From Methylocystis echinoides (GTDB lineage Bacteria > Pseudomonadota > Alphaproteobacteria > Rhizobiales > Beijerinckiaceae): a stretch of DNA of 64,000 nt. The stretch is from assembly GCF_027923385.1 (NCBI RefSeq), contig NZ_BSEC01000001.1, positions 1,872,501 to 1,936,500 of the forward strand, in the 5' to 3' direction. Numbering within the stretch: position 1 is the first letter of the stretch; every line of letters starts with the position of its first letter. The position numbers and the translations under genes are program-made. Of this stretch, positions 42,368 through 52,328 are shown piece by piece. The notes under the pieces are model-generated. The model was not told the DNA's origin. It was given only the letters and a program-made list of their open reading frames with translations, and made no database searches.

Positions 42368-44635
42368 ATGGTCGAGCAGATTTCTCAGGACGTCGCCGCC
42401 GGGGCGGCGGCGAACAGGTTTCTTCCTTTTCTCAGGACGTTTCTGGGCGATCTGATGTCGGCGCTCGTCCTCGTCCCGGTGTCGGCGACCTACCTTCTCT
42501 CCTATACGGCGCTCGTCTATTCCGGCGCGCTCGCCTTTGGCCGTCCGGCGGGACTGGCGGCGATGCTGGTCACGAGCCTTGTCGCCGGCCTTGTCACCGG
42601 GCTGACGAGCTCCTTCCGCTTCGCCTCCGGCACGCTCGACAACAACGCCACCGCCATCATGGCGATGGTGGCCGCCGCCCTTGCGGCGGAGATGGGGCCG
42701 ACGGCCGATCCCGACGCGCTGCTGGCCACGGTCATCGTCGGCATGGCGATCGCCGGCCTGGCGGCGGGCGCGTCCCTCCTCGCCATCGGCGCGGCGCGGG
42801 CGGGCGGGGTGGTGCGACTTCTGCCGCTTCAGGTGATGGCCGGGTTTCTTGGCACCACCGGCTGGATTCTCGCCTCGGGCGCGCTGCGGGTGAGCCTTGG
42901 ACGGCCGCTCGACCTCGCCGCAGTGGGCGACGCCACGCTGCTTGCCCGCGTCGGCGCTATGCTCGCCATCGCCGGCGCCTTCGCCTTCATCGCGCCGCGC
43001 GTGAAATCCCCCATGGTCCTCCCCGCGCTCATCGGCCTGAGCATCGGACTGCACCATGTCGCCTTCCATTTTCTTGGCGTCGACCTCGCCGCGCAGCGTG
43101 AGGCCGGATGGCTGATCGCCTTTCCCTCCAATCTCTCGTTGGAATTTCCGTGGAGCCCGGCGGTGCTCGCTCACGTGGACTGGCGTGCGCTCTCGCATCA
43201 GGGGCTTGCGCTGCTCGTTCTCGGCCTCGTGGCGCCGATCAGCCTGCTGCTCACCGCCACGGGGCTCGAAACGGCGACCCGCCACGAAGCGCGGATCGAC
43301 CGGGAACTTCTGGTCGGCGGCGCGTCGTCGCTCCTGAGCGGCGCGGCAGGGGGCACGATCGGCTTCGTCACTTTCGCGCGCAGCATGACGCTGAAGGAGG
43401 CTGGAGCCGGAAGCCGCGCCGCGCCAGTGATCGCGACATTGCTGATCGGCGTCATGCCTTTCGCCTTTCCGCAGGCGCTGGGCGTCATTCCGGTGACGGC
43501 GCTGGGCGGGCTGCTATTCTATCTGGGCGGGGGGCTTCTCCATAAATGGGTCATTCAGACCCGCGCCAAAATGTCCCTTGGCGAATGGATCGCCATTCCC
43601 GTGGTGATCGCGCTGTCGGTCCATTACGACATCATCATTGGCGTTTTCGCAGGACTTCTGCTCGGTTGCGTGCATTTTACCGCGACCTACGGGCTCGGCG
43701 CGCCGGTGCGCGCGCGCTATTTCGGCGATGTCGCGCTCAGCAATGTCTGGCGTTCCCACGCGGATCGCGAGCTGCTCTGGGAGACGGCGCGGCAACGGCG
43801 CGTTCTCTATCTTCAGGGCTTCCTGTTCTTTGGAACCGCCAATCGCCTCCTGAAGGAGGTGCGGGCGGAGATCGAGCGCGGCGGATTGCGCTGGCTCGTA
43901 GTCGATCTCGGCGGGGTGGACGACGTGGACAGTTCCGCGCTGTCGACCCTGCAGCGCATCTGCGAAATCGCGGCGGCGCGCGACATGACGGTGCTGTTCT
44001 CGGCCATGCCGGCAGAGGCGGCGGAGCGGCTACGGCGGCACGCGCGGGCGCCGGTCTTCGCCACGCTGGACGATGCGCTCGAATGGTGCGAGACGCGCAC
44101 GCTCGTGGCCGCCGGCCATGTCTCCAGCGCGCATGAAACGCTCTCGGCGCGGCTCCGCGAGGAGTTCGGAGAGGAATCCGCGCAATTCCTGCTTTCGCAA
44201 TTTTCCGCCGTCGACGTCCCGGCGGGCGGCACGCTGATCGCGCAGGGCGCCCGTTCCGAGGAGCTCGCCTTCATCGAAAGCGGGCGGGCGAGCGTTCATG
44301 TGGTCTTCGAGGACCGGCCGCCGGTGCGGGTCCGCACGCTGGTCGCGGGCACGATGATCGGCGAACTTGGCTTTTACGTCGGCGTCCCTCGCACGGCGAC
44401 GATCCGCGCCGACACGGATTGCCGCCTGATCTGCGTCACGCCGGGCGACATTTCCCGGCTGGAGGCGGACTATCCGCATCTGGCGCTGGGATTTCATCGG
44501 CTTGTCGCGAAACGGTTGTGCCTGCGCATCCATGACAAGGATCATCTCATCGCCGGGCTCATGCGCGGCATGCGGCGATCGACGGAGCGGGCCGCCAGCC
44601 GCGCCGCGCCCGCGCGCGCCGGCGGATGGGAATAG
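42368..44635 (+). CDS. SulP-type transporter fused to STAS and cyclic-nucleotide-binding domains
   Basis: A 755-residue fusion from ATG 42368. An N-terminal SulP/SLC26-type membrane domain (about 20-450) holds about ten helices, including GFLGTTGWILASGALRVSLG and TIGFVTFARSMTLKEAG. A STAS domain follows (about 470-570), with DLGGVDDVDSSALSTLQ near 520. A cyclic-nucleotide-binding domain (about 600-725) then has GGTLIAQGARSEELAFIESG and GTMIGELGFYVGVPRTATI. SulP carries sulfate, bicarbonate or other anions; the STAS and cNMP parts suggest control by a nucleotide messenger. The cargo is unknown. An open upstream frame to 42320 is not needed. Confidence 0.88.
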   Translation: MVEQISQDVAAGAAANRFLPFLRTFLGDLMSALVLVPVSATYLLSYTALVYSGALAFGRPAGLAAMLVTSLVAGLVTGLTSSFRFASGTLDNNATAIMAMVAAALAAEMGPTADPDALLATVIVGMAIAGLAAGASLLAIGAARAGGVVRLLPLQVMAGFLGTTGWILASGALRVSLGRPLDLAAVGDATLLARVGAMLAIAGAFAFIAPRVKSPMVLPALIGLSIGLHHVAFHFLGVDLAAQREAGWLIAFPSNLSLEFPWSPAVLAHVDWRALSHQGLALLVLGLVAPISLLLTATGLETATRHEARIDRELLVGGASSLLSGAAGGTIGFVTFARSMTLKEAGAGSRAAPVIATLLIGVMPFAFPQALGVIPVTALGGLLFYLGGGLLHKWVIQTRAKMSLGEWIAIPVVIALSVHYDIIIGVFAGLLLGCVHFTATYGLGAPVRARYFGDVALSNVWRSHADRELLWETARQRRVLYLQGFLFFGTANRLLKEVRAEIERGGLRWLVVDLGGVDDVDSSALSTLQRICEIAAARDMTVLFSAMPAEAAERLRRHARAPVFATLDDALEWCETRTLVAAGHVSSAHETLSARLREEFGEESAQFLLSQFSAVDVPAGGTLIAQGARSEELAFIESGRASVHVVFEDRPPVRVRTLVAGTMIGELGFYVGVPRTATIRADTDCRLICVTPGDISRLEADYPHLALGFHRLVAKRLCLRIHDKDHLIAGLMRGMRRSTERAASRAAPARAGGWE

Positions 44636-44824
44636 GCCATCCGCGCGCGCCCGGGGCGGGGCGAAAGGGCGGCCGCCGCGCGGGGCTGCGATTCCAGTTC
44701 ACAAAGCGGCGTTTCTCGATTAGGTTCCGCGCCGATGCCGCCGCCCGCCCGGGCGCAGCGGCCTTTTCGCTTTCCCGCGCTATCTGACCCTTCACCTGGC
44801 CAGCGCGCGCCCAGAAGGAACCAC

Positions 44825-45043
44825 ATGGCCAAGGAAGAGCTCCTCGAATTTCCCGGCATCGTCACCGAACTCTTGCCCAGCGCGATGTTTCGGGTGAAGC
44901 TCGAGAACGATCACGAGATCATCGCCCATACGGCGGGCAAGATGCGCAAGAACCGCATTCGCGTGCTGGAAGGCGACAAGGTCCTCGTCGAAATGACGCC
45001 CTACGACCTGACCAAAGGCCGCATAACCTATCGTTTCCGGTAA
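44825..45043 (+). CDS. infA: Translation initiation factor IF-1
   Basis: A 72-residue OB-fold factor that binds the A site of the 30S subunit during initiation. It starts [20 protein letters not shown], contains [22 protein letters not shown] and ends [14 protein letters not shown], all family hallmarks. The ATG is preceded by AAGGAACC. It is followed after 24 bp by maf. In related genomes this pair lies downstream of the hisD block; here alr separates them. Confidence 0.98.
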   Translation: MAKEELLEFPGIVTELLPSAMFRVKLENDHEIIAHTAGKMRKNRIRVLEGDKVLVEMTPYDLTKGRITYRFR

Positions 45044-45067
45044 TTTCTTTTTGGCGGAGATGCTCTC

Positions 45068-45706
45068 GTGACTGCCGACGCCGCCGCCCCCAAGACGAAG
45101 CTCATTCTGGCTTCGGCCTCGCCGCGCCGGCTGGCGCTGCTGCAGCAGGCCGGGCTGGACGCCGACGCGCTGCTGCCCGCCGACATCGACGAGACGCCGC
45201 ACAAGGGCGAATCGCCCCGCGCGCTGGCCATTCGGCTGGCGAGCGAGAAAGCCGCCGCCTCGGCGAAGGTCAGGGCGGCGCATGCGGATCTGAAAAACTC
45301 CTTCCTCATCGCCGCCGACACCGTCGTCGCCGTGGGCCGCCGCAGCCTTCCCAAGCCGGACACGACCGAGGAAGCCGAGGAATGCCTCCAGCTTCTCTCC
45401 GGCCGCCAGCACCGGGTTTATACGGCGGTGAGCCTCATCACGCCGCGCGGCTTCGAGCGCAAGCGGCTGGTCGAGGCGCGGCTGCGCTTCAAGCGGCTGA
45501 GTTCAATGGAGATCGACGCCTATCTCGCCTCGGGCGAGTGGCGCGGCAAGGCGGGCGGCTACGCCATTCAGGGGCTGGCCGGGAGCTTTGTCGTCAAGCT
45601 TGTCGGCTCCTACACGGCGGTCGTCGGATTGCCGCTCTACGAGACGGTTTCCTTGCTGGCCGGGGAGGGGTATCCGGTGTTGCAGCCCTGGTTCGCCAAG
45701 GCCTGA
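45068..45706 (+). CDS. maf: Maf-like nucleotide pyrophosphatase
   Basis: A 212-residue enzyme that hydrolyses non-canonical or excess nucleoside triphosphates and is linked to septum control. Visible motifs: [19 protein letters not shown] at the N-terminus, the catalytic region [12 protein letters not shown] and the conserved [18 protein letters not shown]. Translation starts at GTG 45068 with GGCGGAG upstream. It is co-directional with infA and convergent with alr. Confidence 0.94.
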   Translation: MTADAAAPKTKLILASASPRRLALLQQAGLDADALLPADIDETPHKGESPRALAIRLASEKAAASAKVRAAHADLKNSFLIAADTVVAVGRRSLPKPDTTEEAEECLQLLSGRQHRVYTAVSLITPRGFERKRLVEARLRFKRLSSMEIDAYLASGEWRGKAGGYAIQGLAGSFVVKLVGSYTAVVGLPLYETVSLLAGEGYPVLQPWFAKA

Positions 45707-45728
45707 GGGCCGTAGACCTCATCCGCCC

Positions 45729-46871
45729 TCATCCGCCCACATACCGCCGCGCGTAGCGCCGGCCGAGACGGGTCAGCACTTCATATCCGATCGTCCGCGC
45801 GCGCCCGGCCAGTTCCTCGATGTCGATCGTCGCGCCGAGCAGCTCCACCCAGTCGCCCCGTCGCGCCTCGGGGGCCTCGGTGACGTCCAGAACGATGTAA
45901 TCCATCGACACGCGACCGATGAACGCGCAGCGCCGGCCGCCGACCACCGCTTCGCCCGCCGCCTTGCCGGGCGCCGCCGTGGCGGAGATGGGCAGGCCGT
46001 CGGCGTAGCCGGCGCCGATGGTCGCCGCGCGGGTCGGGCGCGTCGCCGCCCAGACGCCGTCATAGCCCACGGTTTCGCCGACGCCGAGCGCCCGCAGGCT
46101 GATGATCCGCGCCGACAGGGACACGACGGGCGTCATCGGGTTTTCCGCGCCCGGAGTGGGGTTGCCGCCATAAAGCGCATAGCCCGGTCGCAGCAGATCG
46201 AAATGCGGGCGCTGCGGCAGGAAGACGCCGGAGGAGGCCGCCATCGACGCGGCGACGCCGGGGAAATGCGCGCGGGCGGCGAGGAAATCGGCGATCTGGC
46301 GGGCGTTGACCGGCGCGTCGGGCAATTGCGCGCTGAGGAAATGGCTCATGATCAGCGTCGGCTCGATCCCGACGGCGGCTTCCGCCACGGCGCTGGCGTC
46401 GGCTGGCGCAAAGCCCAGCCGGTTCATGCCGGTGTCGAAATGGATCGCCGCTTCGAGCCGGCGGCCGAGGGCGGCGCCCAGCGCCGTCCATTCGGCCAGT
46501 TCCGCGGCGGAGCCGATGCAGGGGCGCAGGCCGGCGGCGGCGAGGCGCGGCCCGCAGCCGGGCGCGACGCCGTCGAACACGTAAACGTCGGCGTGGGGCG
46601 CCAGCGCGCGGGCCGTCTCGCCCTCCAGCAGATTGGCGACGAAAAAGGTCTCGCAGCCGGCCCGCGCCAGCGCGCGCATCACGGCGGCCTGGCCGAGCCC
46701 ATAACCGTCAGCCTTGACCACGGCGCCGCATTCGGCGCCGGGCGCCCGCGACGCGAGCTTGCGCCAGTTGCCGGCCAGCGCGCCGAGATCGACCGTCAGC
46801 AGGCCCGTTTCGACCGGTTCGGCCGGATCGGTCCTGGCGTCGATACGCTCGGCTGTGCTGACGATTCCCAT
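45729..46871 (-). CDS. alr: Alanine racemase
   Basis: A 380-residue PLP enzyme that makes D-alanine for peptidoglycan. K53 in CGAVVKADGYGLG binds PLP; the region FDLLRPGYALYGGNP and the C-terminal catalytic-tyrosine stretch of ETVGYDGVWAAT are present, and RVSMDYIVLDVT is intact. It starts at ATG 46871. It is inverted between maf and the DUF2948-hisD block, which I take as a local rearrangement relative to the common alphaproteobacterial order. Confidence 0.96.
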   Translation of the reverse strand: MGIVSTAERIDARTDPAEPVETGLLTVDLGALAGNWRKLASRAPGAECGAVVKADGYGLGQAAVMRALARAGCETFFVANLLEGETARALAPHADVYVFDGVAPGCGPRLAAAGLRPCIGSAAELAEWTALGAALGRRLEAAIHFDTGMNRLGFAPADASAVAEAAVGIEPTLIMSHFLSAQLPDAPVNARQIADFLAARAHFPGVAASMAASSGVFLPQRPHFDLLRPGYALYGGNPTPGAENPMTPVVSLSARIISLRALGVGETVGYDGVWAATRPTRAATIGAGYADGLPISATAAPGKAAGEAVVGGRRCAFIGRVSMDYIVLDVTEAPEARRGDWVELLGATIDIEELAGRARTIGYEVLTRLGRRYARRYVGG

Positions 46872-47006
46872 GGGGCCCGATCATAGTCGGAAAAATCCGG
46901 CCGCGTCATGGCGCGGCGCATTTCCGGCAAAAGCTGTTGGACACAGCGCCAACGGGGTTGTGCCGCAACGCGCGTCTCGCCATATCGGGCCAAGGGAGGG
47001 ATCAGC

Positions 47007-47504
47007 ATGTCCGTTAACTCGCTCGACAAGACGCCGGCGCTGCGTCTGCACGCGCTCGACAGCGAAGATCTCGCACTTTTATCCGCGCATTTGCAGGACG
47101 CGCTGGTGCGCGTCGGCGACATCGCCTTTCTGCCCGGCAAGCGCCGGTTCGCCTTTGTCGGCTCCCGCTTCGACTGGGCCGCCGAAATGGAGGGGCGCCT
47201 CGAACGCTGCCGCGCGGGTCTTCACTTCGAGGGCGTCCAGCGGGTGCGCTGCCAGCGGGTCACGCGCGACCAGCCGGACATGGTGCTGGCCCTGCTGGCC
47301 GTGACCTTCGAACCGGGCGCCGAGGCGCCGGGAGGGACCATCCGCCTCACTTTCGCGGGCGGCGCGGCCATTTGCCTCGATGTGGAATGCGTCGAAGCGC
47401 AGCTTTGCGACATCGGCCCGCGCTGGAAGACCGCCTCCCGGCCAAGCCACGATATTTCCGCGCTGGAAGAGGGGCCTTCCGCGCCCTGCAGGGGGACGTT
47501 TTAA
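47007..47504 (+). CDS. DUF2948 family protein
   Basis: A 165-residue protein from ATG 47007 (MSVNSLDKTPALRLHALDSE) with a GGGAGGG ribosome-binding site. Family-typical strings are LRLHALDSEDLALLSAHLQDA and FLPGKRRFAFVGSRFDW; it ends in DIGPRWKTASRPSH. It is a conserved protein of unknown role nearly always located before hisD in alphaproteobacteria, as here. It is soluble, with no signal peptide. Confidence 0.9.
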   Translation: MSVNSLDKTPALRLHALDSEDLALLSAHLQDALVRVGDIAFLPGKRRFAFVGSRFDWAAEMEGRLERCRAGLHFEGVQRVRCQRVTRDQPDMVLALLAVTFEPGAEAPGGTIRLTFAGGAAICLDVECVEAQLCDIGPRWKTASRPSHDISALEEGPSAPCRGTF

Positions 47505-47592
47505 GCAAGTCTGACGCCGGGACGCGCAACAAACTTGACGAAAGCGCGTCGCGAGGGTCATGACAACCGGGAAAACCCGGTTGGAGATGGAA

Positions 47593-48894
47593 ATGACCCT
47601 GCGTTTGGACGCTGCCGCCCCCGATTTCGAACAGCGTTTCGTTTCGCTGCTCGCCATGAAGCGGGAGTCGTCCCATGACGTCGACGAGACTGTGCGCGGC
47701 ATCATCGAGGACGTGGTCGCCCGGGGCGACGAGGCGCTGATCGACTACTCGAAACGCTTCGACCGGATCGACCTCGCCCAGACCGGCATCGCCGTCTCGG
47801 CCGCCGAGGTCGCCGCCGCCGAGGCCAGATGCTCGAGGGAGCAGCTCGCCGCGCTCGATCTGGCGCTGGACCGCATCACCGCCTTTCATGAGCGCCAGAA
47901 ACCCGAGGACCTGCGTTTTCGCGATGCGGCCGGCGTGGAGCTCGGCTGGCGCTGGTCGCCGCTCGATTCCGTCGGCCTCTATGTGCCGGGCGGGACGGCG
48001 GCCTATCCGTCCTCCGTGCTGATGAACGTCGTGCCGGCGAAGGTCGCGGGCGTGAAGCGCATCGTCATGGTGGTGCCGACGCCGGGCGGCCATGTCGAGC
48101 CGCTGGTGCTCGCCGCGGCGAAGCGCTCCGGCATTGACGAAATCTACCGCGTCGGCGGCGCGCAGGCTGTCGCCGCGCTCGCCTATGGCACGAAGACCAT
48201 CGCGCCGGTCGTCAAGATCGTCGGTCCGGGCAACGCCTGGGTCGCGGCCGCCAAGCGCCGCGTCTTCGGACAGGTCGGCATCGACATGATCGCGGGCCCC
48301 TCGGAAGTGCTCGTGCTCGCCGACAAGACCGCCAACCCGGACTGGATCGCCGCCGACCTGCTGGCGCAGGCGGAGCACGACGAATCCGCGCAATCCATCC
48401 TCATCACCGACAGCGCCGAGATCGCCGACGCGACCGTCGCCGCCGTCGAGCGCCATCTCGCCACGCTCTCGCGCACGGAGATCGCCAGCGCCTCCTGGCG
48501 CGACTATGGCGCGGTGATCCTGGTGAAGAAGCTTTCGGACTCGCTGCCGCTCGCCGACCGCATCGCCGCCGAGCATCTCGAGATCATCAGCGAGGACGCC
48601 GAGGAGCTCGCCGCCCGCGTCTCCAACGCCGGCGCCATCTTCATCGGCGCCTATACGCCGGAAGCGGTGGGCGATTACGTCGGCGGCAGCAATCACGTTC
48701 TGCCGACCGCGCGCTCCGCGCGCTTCTCCTCGGGTCTCAGCGTGCTCGATTTCCTCAAGCGCACCTCGATCCTGAAATGCGACGCCGAGTCGCTGCGCGC
48801 CATCGGCGCCGCGGCCGTCACGCTTGGCGACGCCGAAGGTCTTCAGGCCCACGCCCGCTCGGTCTCCATTCGCCTGAACGCGCTCGGGGCCTAG
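47593..48894 (+). CDS. hisD: Histidinol dehydrogenase
   Basis: HisD catalyses the last two steps of histidine synthesis, L-histidinol to L-histidine, with zinc. The 433-residue protein starts at ATG 47593 ([16 protein letters not shown]), with GGAG ten bases upstream. In-frame ATGs at 47560 and 47587 give non-family N-termini. Motifs include [30 protein letters not shown] and [11 protein letters not shown]. The zinc-ligand stretch [13 protein letters not shown] and [14 protein letters not shown] with the catalytic His are intact. It is followed 1 bp later by the UPF0262 gene. Confidence 0.97.
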   Translation: MTLRLDAAAPDFEQRFVSLLAMKRESSHDVDETVRGIIEDVVARGDEALIDYSKRFDRIDLAQTGIAVSAAEVAAAEARCSREQLAALDLALDRITAFHERQKPEDLRFRDAAGVELGWRWSPLDSVGLYVPGGTAAYPSSVLMNVVPAKVAGVKRIVMVVPTPGGHVEPLVLAAAKRSGIDEIYRVGGAQAVAALAYGTKTIAPVVKIVGPGNAWVAAAKRRVFGQVGIDMIAGPSEVLVLADKTANPDWIAADLLAQAEHDESAQSILITDSAEIADATVAAVERHLATLSRTEIASASWRDYGAVILVKKLSDSLPLADRIAAEHLEIISEDAEELAARVSNAGAIFIGAYTPEAVGDYVGGSNHVLPTARSARFSSGLSVLDFLKRTSILKCDAESLRAIGAAAVTLGDAEGLQAHARSVSIRLNALGA

Positions 48895-48895
48895 A

Positions 48896-49375
48896 GTGGA
48901 CGCAAGTGCGAAGAACCGGCTGATATCGGTCACGCTCGACGAAAATTCGATCGGGCGCGGCTCGGCCGATCAGGAACATGAGCGGGCCATCGCGGTCTAT
49001 GACCTGATCGAGGACAACAGCTTCGCGCTCGTTGGCCAGGACGTCGGCCCTTACGCGCTCAACATCTCCCTCGTCGACGCCAAGCTCGTCTTCGACATTC
49101 GCGACCAGAATGGCGGCGGCGTCGTCACGCACATTCTCTCGCTGACGCCGTTCAAGCGCATTCTGAAAGACTATTTCCTGATCTGCGAAAGCTATTTCGC
49201 CGCCATCCGAACGGCGACGCCAAGCCGGATCGAGGCGATCGACATGGGCCGCCGCGGCCTGCACAATGAAGGCGCGCAGCTTCTCGCCGAGCGTCTGAAA
49301 GGCAAGATCGACACCGACGCCGACACGGCGCGTCGCCTGTTCACGCTGATCACCGCGTTGCACTGGAAAGGATGA
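48896..49375 (+). CDS. UPF0262 family protein
   Basis: A 159-residue protein starting at GTG 48896, one base after the hisD stop. Motifs such as [39 protein letters not shown] and [16 protein letters not shown] are typical of the family, which is found almost only in alphaproteobacteria next to hisD. It is soluble and of unknown function. The position indicates translational coupling with hisD. Confidence 0.92.
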   Translation: MDASAKNRLISVTLDENSIGRGSADQEHERAIAVYDLIEDNSFALVGQDVGPYALNISLVDAKLVFDIRDQNGGGVVTHILSLTPFKRILKDYFLICESYFAAIRTATPSRIEAIDMGRRGLHNEGAQLLAERLKGKIDTDADTARRLFTLITALHWKG

Positions 49376-49528
49376 CGCCGGTAAGCCCCCCGCCCTCCGG
49401 AAGCGTTTCAAAACCTGTCGGAAATTCTATGTTAGCGGAGAGGCGGAAGACGCGGGAGGGCCTGAAAGTCATGCGCGCTTGTCCCGCGATGGGCGAGACC
49501 GGTTCGCCGGCGAAGATGCGGTAGCGCG

Positions 49529-49969
49529 ATGACCCGCCCGCAGTCCATCCTGTTCGCCTGCACGTTGAATACGGTGCGTTCGCCGATGGCGGAGGCCATC
49601 GCGCGGCATTATTTCGGCCGCGACGTCTATTTTGCCTCGGCGGGCCTCAAGCGCGGCGAACCCGATCCCTTCGCCGCCGCGGCGATGGAGGAAATCGGCG
49701 TCGACATCAGTCGCCACCGGCCACACACATTCGAGGACCTCGAAGACTCCAATTTCGACCTTATCATCACCCTGTCGCCCGAGGCGCATCACAAGGCGCT
49801 GGAGTTCACCCGCACGATGGCTGTGGAGGTGGTCTACTGGCCAACCCCCGACGCGACGGCGACGCAGGGATCGCGCGAGGCGATCCTTTCCGCCTATCGC
49901 GACGTGCGCGACCGATTGACCGCGCGTATCAAGGATCTGCTCGGACGCGCGCCCGTCGCGGGCGCCTGA
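49529..49969 (+). CDS. Low-molecular-weight protein-tyrosine-phosphatase-like / ArsC-type phosphatase
   Basis: A 146-residue protein with the P-loop C-X5-R as CTLNTVR (C11 to R17) followed by SPMAEAIARHY. The general-acid region near the C-terminus is WPTPDATATQGSREAI. It is the fourth gene of the conserved DUF2948-hisD-UPF0262-phosphatase block. The substrate (phosphotyrosine or arsenate) is not defined by sequence; context favours a housekeeping phosphatase. A 153-bp gap precedes it. Confidence 0.85.
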   Translation: MTRPQSILFACTLNTVRSPMAEAIARHYFGRDVYFASAGLKRGEPDPFAAAAMEEIGVDISRHRPHTFEDLEDSNFDLIITLSPEAHHKALEFTRTMAVEVVYWPTPDATATQGSREAILSAYRDVRDRLTARIKDLLGRAPVAGA

Positions 49970-50166
49970 GCCTTTTACGCGCCGGCGCTGTTTATATTCG
50001 CGGGAGCAAAAAAGGCTCATAGATTTAAAATCTAAGTTAAAATTCACTTAGCGAAGTATACTTCAGGAATATTCAATGTATTCGTGGGGGCTTCGGACCC
50101 TCCCTTGCGCCTTCCCTGCCGAACCGCCGCCACCTGTCCTGTTTTGGGGCGGCAAGGGAGGGATAG

Positions 50167-52266
50167 ATGATCGTTCAGGCACAAAAATTGACTCTCGTGT
50201 TTGGCCTTGCGCTGTTTTCGGTCGGCGTCCTCGACGCGCCGGCTCTCGCGGGCGGCCCGAAGGAGCCTTCTCCCAAACCTGCGCCGGCGGGCAAGGCCAA
50301 ACCGGAGGCTCCCCAGAGCAATCAGCAGCCGACTCCTTCAGAGGTTTTGCCGGTGGCTAAGAACGAACCTGCCGCGCCCGCCCAGAAGGATCAGCGACCG
50401 AGTCCCGAGGGGCTGAAGGGCGTTCCGATTCCGACGCCATCAAATCTCGGGGAATTCATCGCAGACCGGAACGCAGCCATCGTGCTTGGGAAAGCGTTGT
50501 TCTGGGACATGCAGGTCGGAAGCGATGGCGTTCAGGCCTGCGCGTCCTGTCATTTCCACGCGGGAACGGATAACCGCAGCAAGAATACCCTCAACCCCGG
50601 CCTTGCCCGGGCCTCCAGCCCGACCACGGCCGCGCCGGATTACTCGTTTCAGCTAGGCGGTCCCAACTACCAGCTGTCGCGAAACGACTTTCCATTTGTG
50701 CAATTCGACAAGCCGGACAACAGCAATTCCTGGATGATCCGCGACATCAACGATGTGGTTGGGTCTCAGGGCGTGACTCTCACGCGTTTCGCGAGCGCCG
50801 ATCCAGGCGCTTCGGCGGATCGTCGGGATGTCGTGAGCGACCGTATCTTCAACGTCGGCGGCGCGAACACCCGGCGCGTCTCCGACCGCAATACGCCGAG
50901 TACGATCAACGCCGTGTTCAACTTCCGCAATTTTTGGGATGGCCGCGCCCAGTTCCTCTTCAACGGCGTGAATCCCTTCGGCGCGCGCGACGAGTCGGCC
51001 CGCGTTTTCAAGACGGTCGGCAATTTCGTGACGCCCGTGCGCGTGCTGATCGACAATGCGAGTCTCGCCTCCCAGGCCGTCGGACCTCCGTCGAGCAATT
51101 TCGAAATGAGCGCCGATGGCCGCACGCTGATGGATATTGGCAGGCGGCTTCTGCCGGCGCGTCCGCTCGCGGGACAGAGAGTGGCGCCTGACGACAGCGT
51201 TCTCGGCCGTGTGGCCAACGGGCAGGGCAGCGGCCTCGCCGTTCAGAATTACGCCGAACTGGTGCGCGCCGCGTTCCGGCCGGAATGGTGGAACGGCGCG
51301 CAGATGGTCGAGGTTAGGGCAGGTGGCGAAAAGCGTGTGATCGACGGCAATGAACCGCTTGCAGGCGAGCGGTACAATCATATGGAGGCCAATTTCAGCC
51401 TGTTCTTCGGTCTTGCGGTTCAGATGTATGAATCGACGCTCGTCTCCGACGACGCACCATTCGATCGTTACATGGCCGGCGACGCTTGGGCCATGAGTAA
51501 GGAGCAAAAGCAGGGTATGGATCTGTTCTTTGGCAAGGGCAAATGCGCCAATTGCCACGGCGGCGCGGAGTTCACCAACGCCAGCGTACGCAAAACGCTG
51601 AATGAGCCGTTGCAACGCATGAAGATGGGCGATGGCAAGACTGCGGTTTATGACGAGGGATTTTACAATACCGCAGTGACCCGGACCTCCGACGACATTC
51701 TCCTCGGCGGTCGTGACGCATTCGGCAGGCCGCTGTCGAATACAGCGCTTATCCAGCAGATTGGACCTTCCGCCTTCCGTGAAATGGTTGGCGTGTCGCC
51801 GAACATCATGGTCAACCCTGGTGAGCGGATCGCCGTGATGGGGGCCGCCAAGACGCCGACGGTTCGTAATGCCGAGTTGACGCAGCCCTTCTTCCACAAT
51901 GGCGGCGACCTCAACCTCGACCAGCTCATGTCCTTCTACAACCGCGGCGGCAATTTCCCACGGTTCAACAAGGACGATCTCGACGCCGACATCGAGTCGC
52001 TGAAACTGAGCGACAAGGACAAGAGCAAGATTATCGCCTTCATGAAGGCGCTCACGGATGAGCGGGTGCGTCGCGAGTCAGCGCCATTCGATCATCCGGA
52101 ATTGCGCATCCCCAGTGGTCATGTGGGCAATGCATCAACCGTCGCCACCGCCGTGGCGTGGGACAAGCTCACGGCGCGCGATGATCTGATCACGCTCCCA
52201 GCCGTGGGAGCCTCCGGCGGAGCCGGTTCCCCCGCGCAACGCAACTTCCTGGATGTCACAGAGTAA
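50167..52266 (+). CDS. Large di-heme cytochrome c (CcpA/MauG superfamily)
   Basis: A secreted 699-residue protein: signal sequence about 1-28 (LTLVFGLALFSVGVLDAPALA), a Pro/Lys-rich linker (about 30-90), then a c-type cytochrome body. The CXXCH heme sites are CASCH (125-129) and CANCH (460-464). The protein is about twice the size of a normal cytochrome c peroxidase, with a long insert between hemes, closer to the large di-heme oxygenase/peroxidase branch. LFWDMQVGSDG, NTPSTINAVFNFRNFWDG and AVMGAAKTPTVRNAEL are family-like. The reaction is unknown. A locally AT-rich upstream region (50005-50080) suggests its own promoter. Confidence 0.85.
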   Translation: MIVQAQKLTLVFGLALFSVGVLDAPALAGGPKEPSPKPAPAGKAKPEAPQSNQQPTPSEVLPVAKNEPAAPAQKDQRPSPEGLKGVPIPTPSNLGEFIADRNAAIVLGKALFWDMQVGSDGVQACASCHFHAGTDNRSKNTLNPGLARASSPTTAAPDYSFQLGGPNYQLSRNDFPFVQFDKPDNSNSWMIRDINDVVGSQGVTLTRFASADPGASADRRDVVSDRIFNVGGANTRRVSDRNTPSTINAVFNFRNFWDGRAQFLFNGVNPFGARDESARVFKTVGNFVTPVRVLIDNASLASQAVGPPSSNFEMSADGRTLMDIGRRLLPARPLAGQRVAPDDSVLGRVANGQGSGLAVQNYAELVRAAFRPEWWNGAQMVEVRAGGEKRVIDGNEPLAGERYNHMEANFSLFFGLAVQMYESTLVSDDAPFDRYMAGDAWAMSKEQKQGMDLFFGKGKCANCHGGAEFTNASVRKTLNEPLQRMKMGDGKTAVYDEGFYNTAVTRTSDDILLGGRDAFGRPLSNTALIQQIGPSAFREMVGVSPNIMVNPGERIAVMGAAKTPTVRNAELTQPFFHNGGDLNLDQLMSFYNRGGNFPRFNKDDLDADIESLKLSDKDKSKIIAFMKALTDERVRRESAPFDHPELRIPSGHVGNASTVATAVAWDKLTARDDLITLPAVGASGGAGSPAQRNFLDVTE

Positions 52267-52278
52267 ACGAAACGGAAA

Positions 52279-52308
52279 GGACCGGGCTCTCGCCCGGTCC
52301 CTTTACTT
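52279..52308 (+). terminator. Rho-independent terminator after the large cytochrome
   Basis: A 9-bp perfect stem GGACCGGGC/GCCCGGTCC with loop TCTC, followed by CTTTACTTT, begins 13 bp after the stop codon. It lies before the convergent amidase end. Confidence 0.8.
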
Positions 52309-52328
52309 TCCAGAGAACATAGCGCCGG

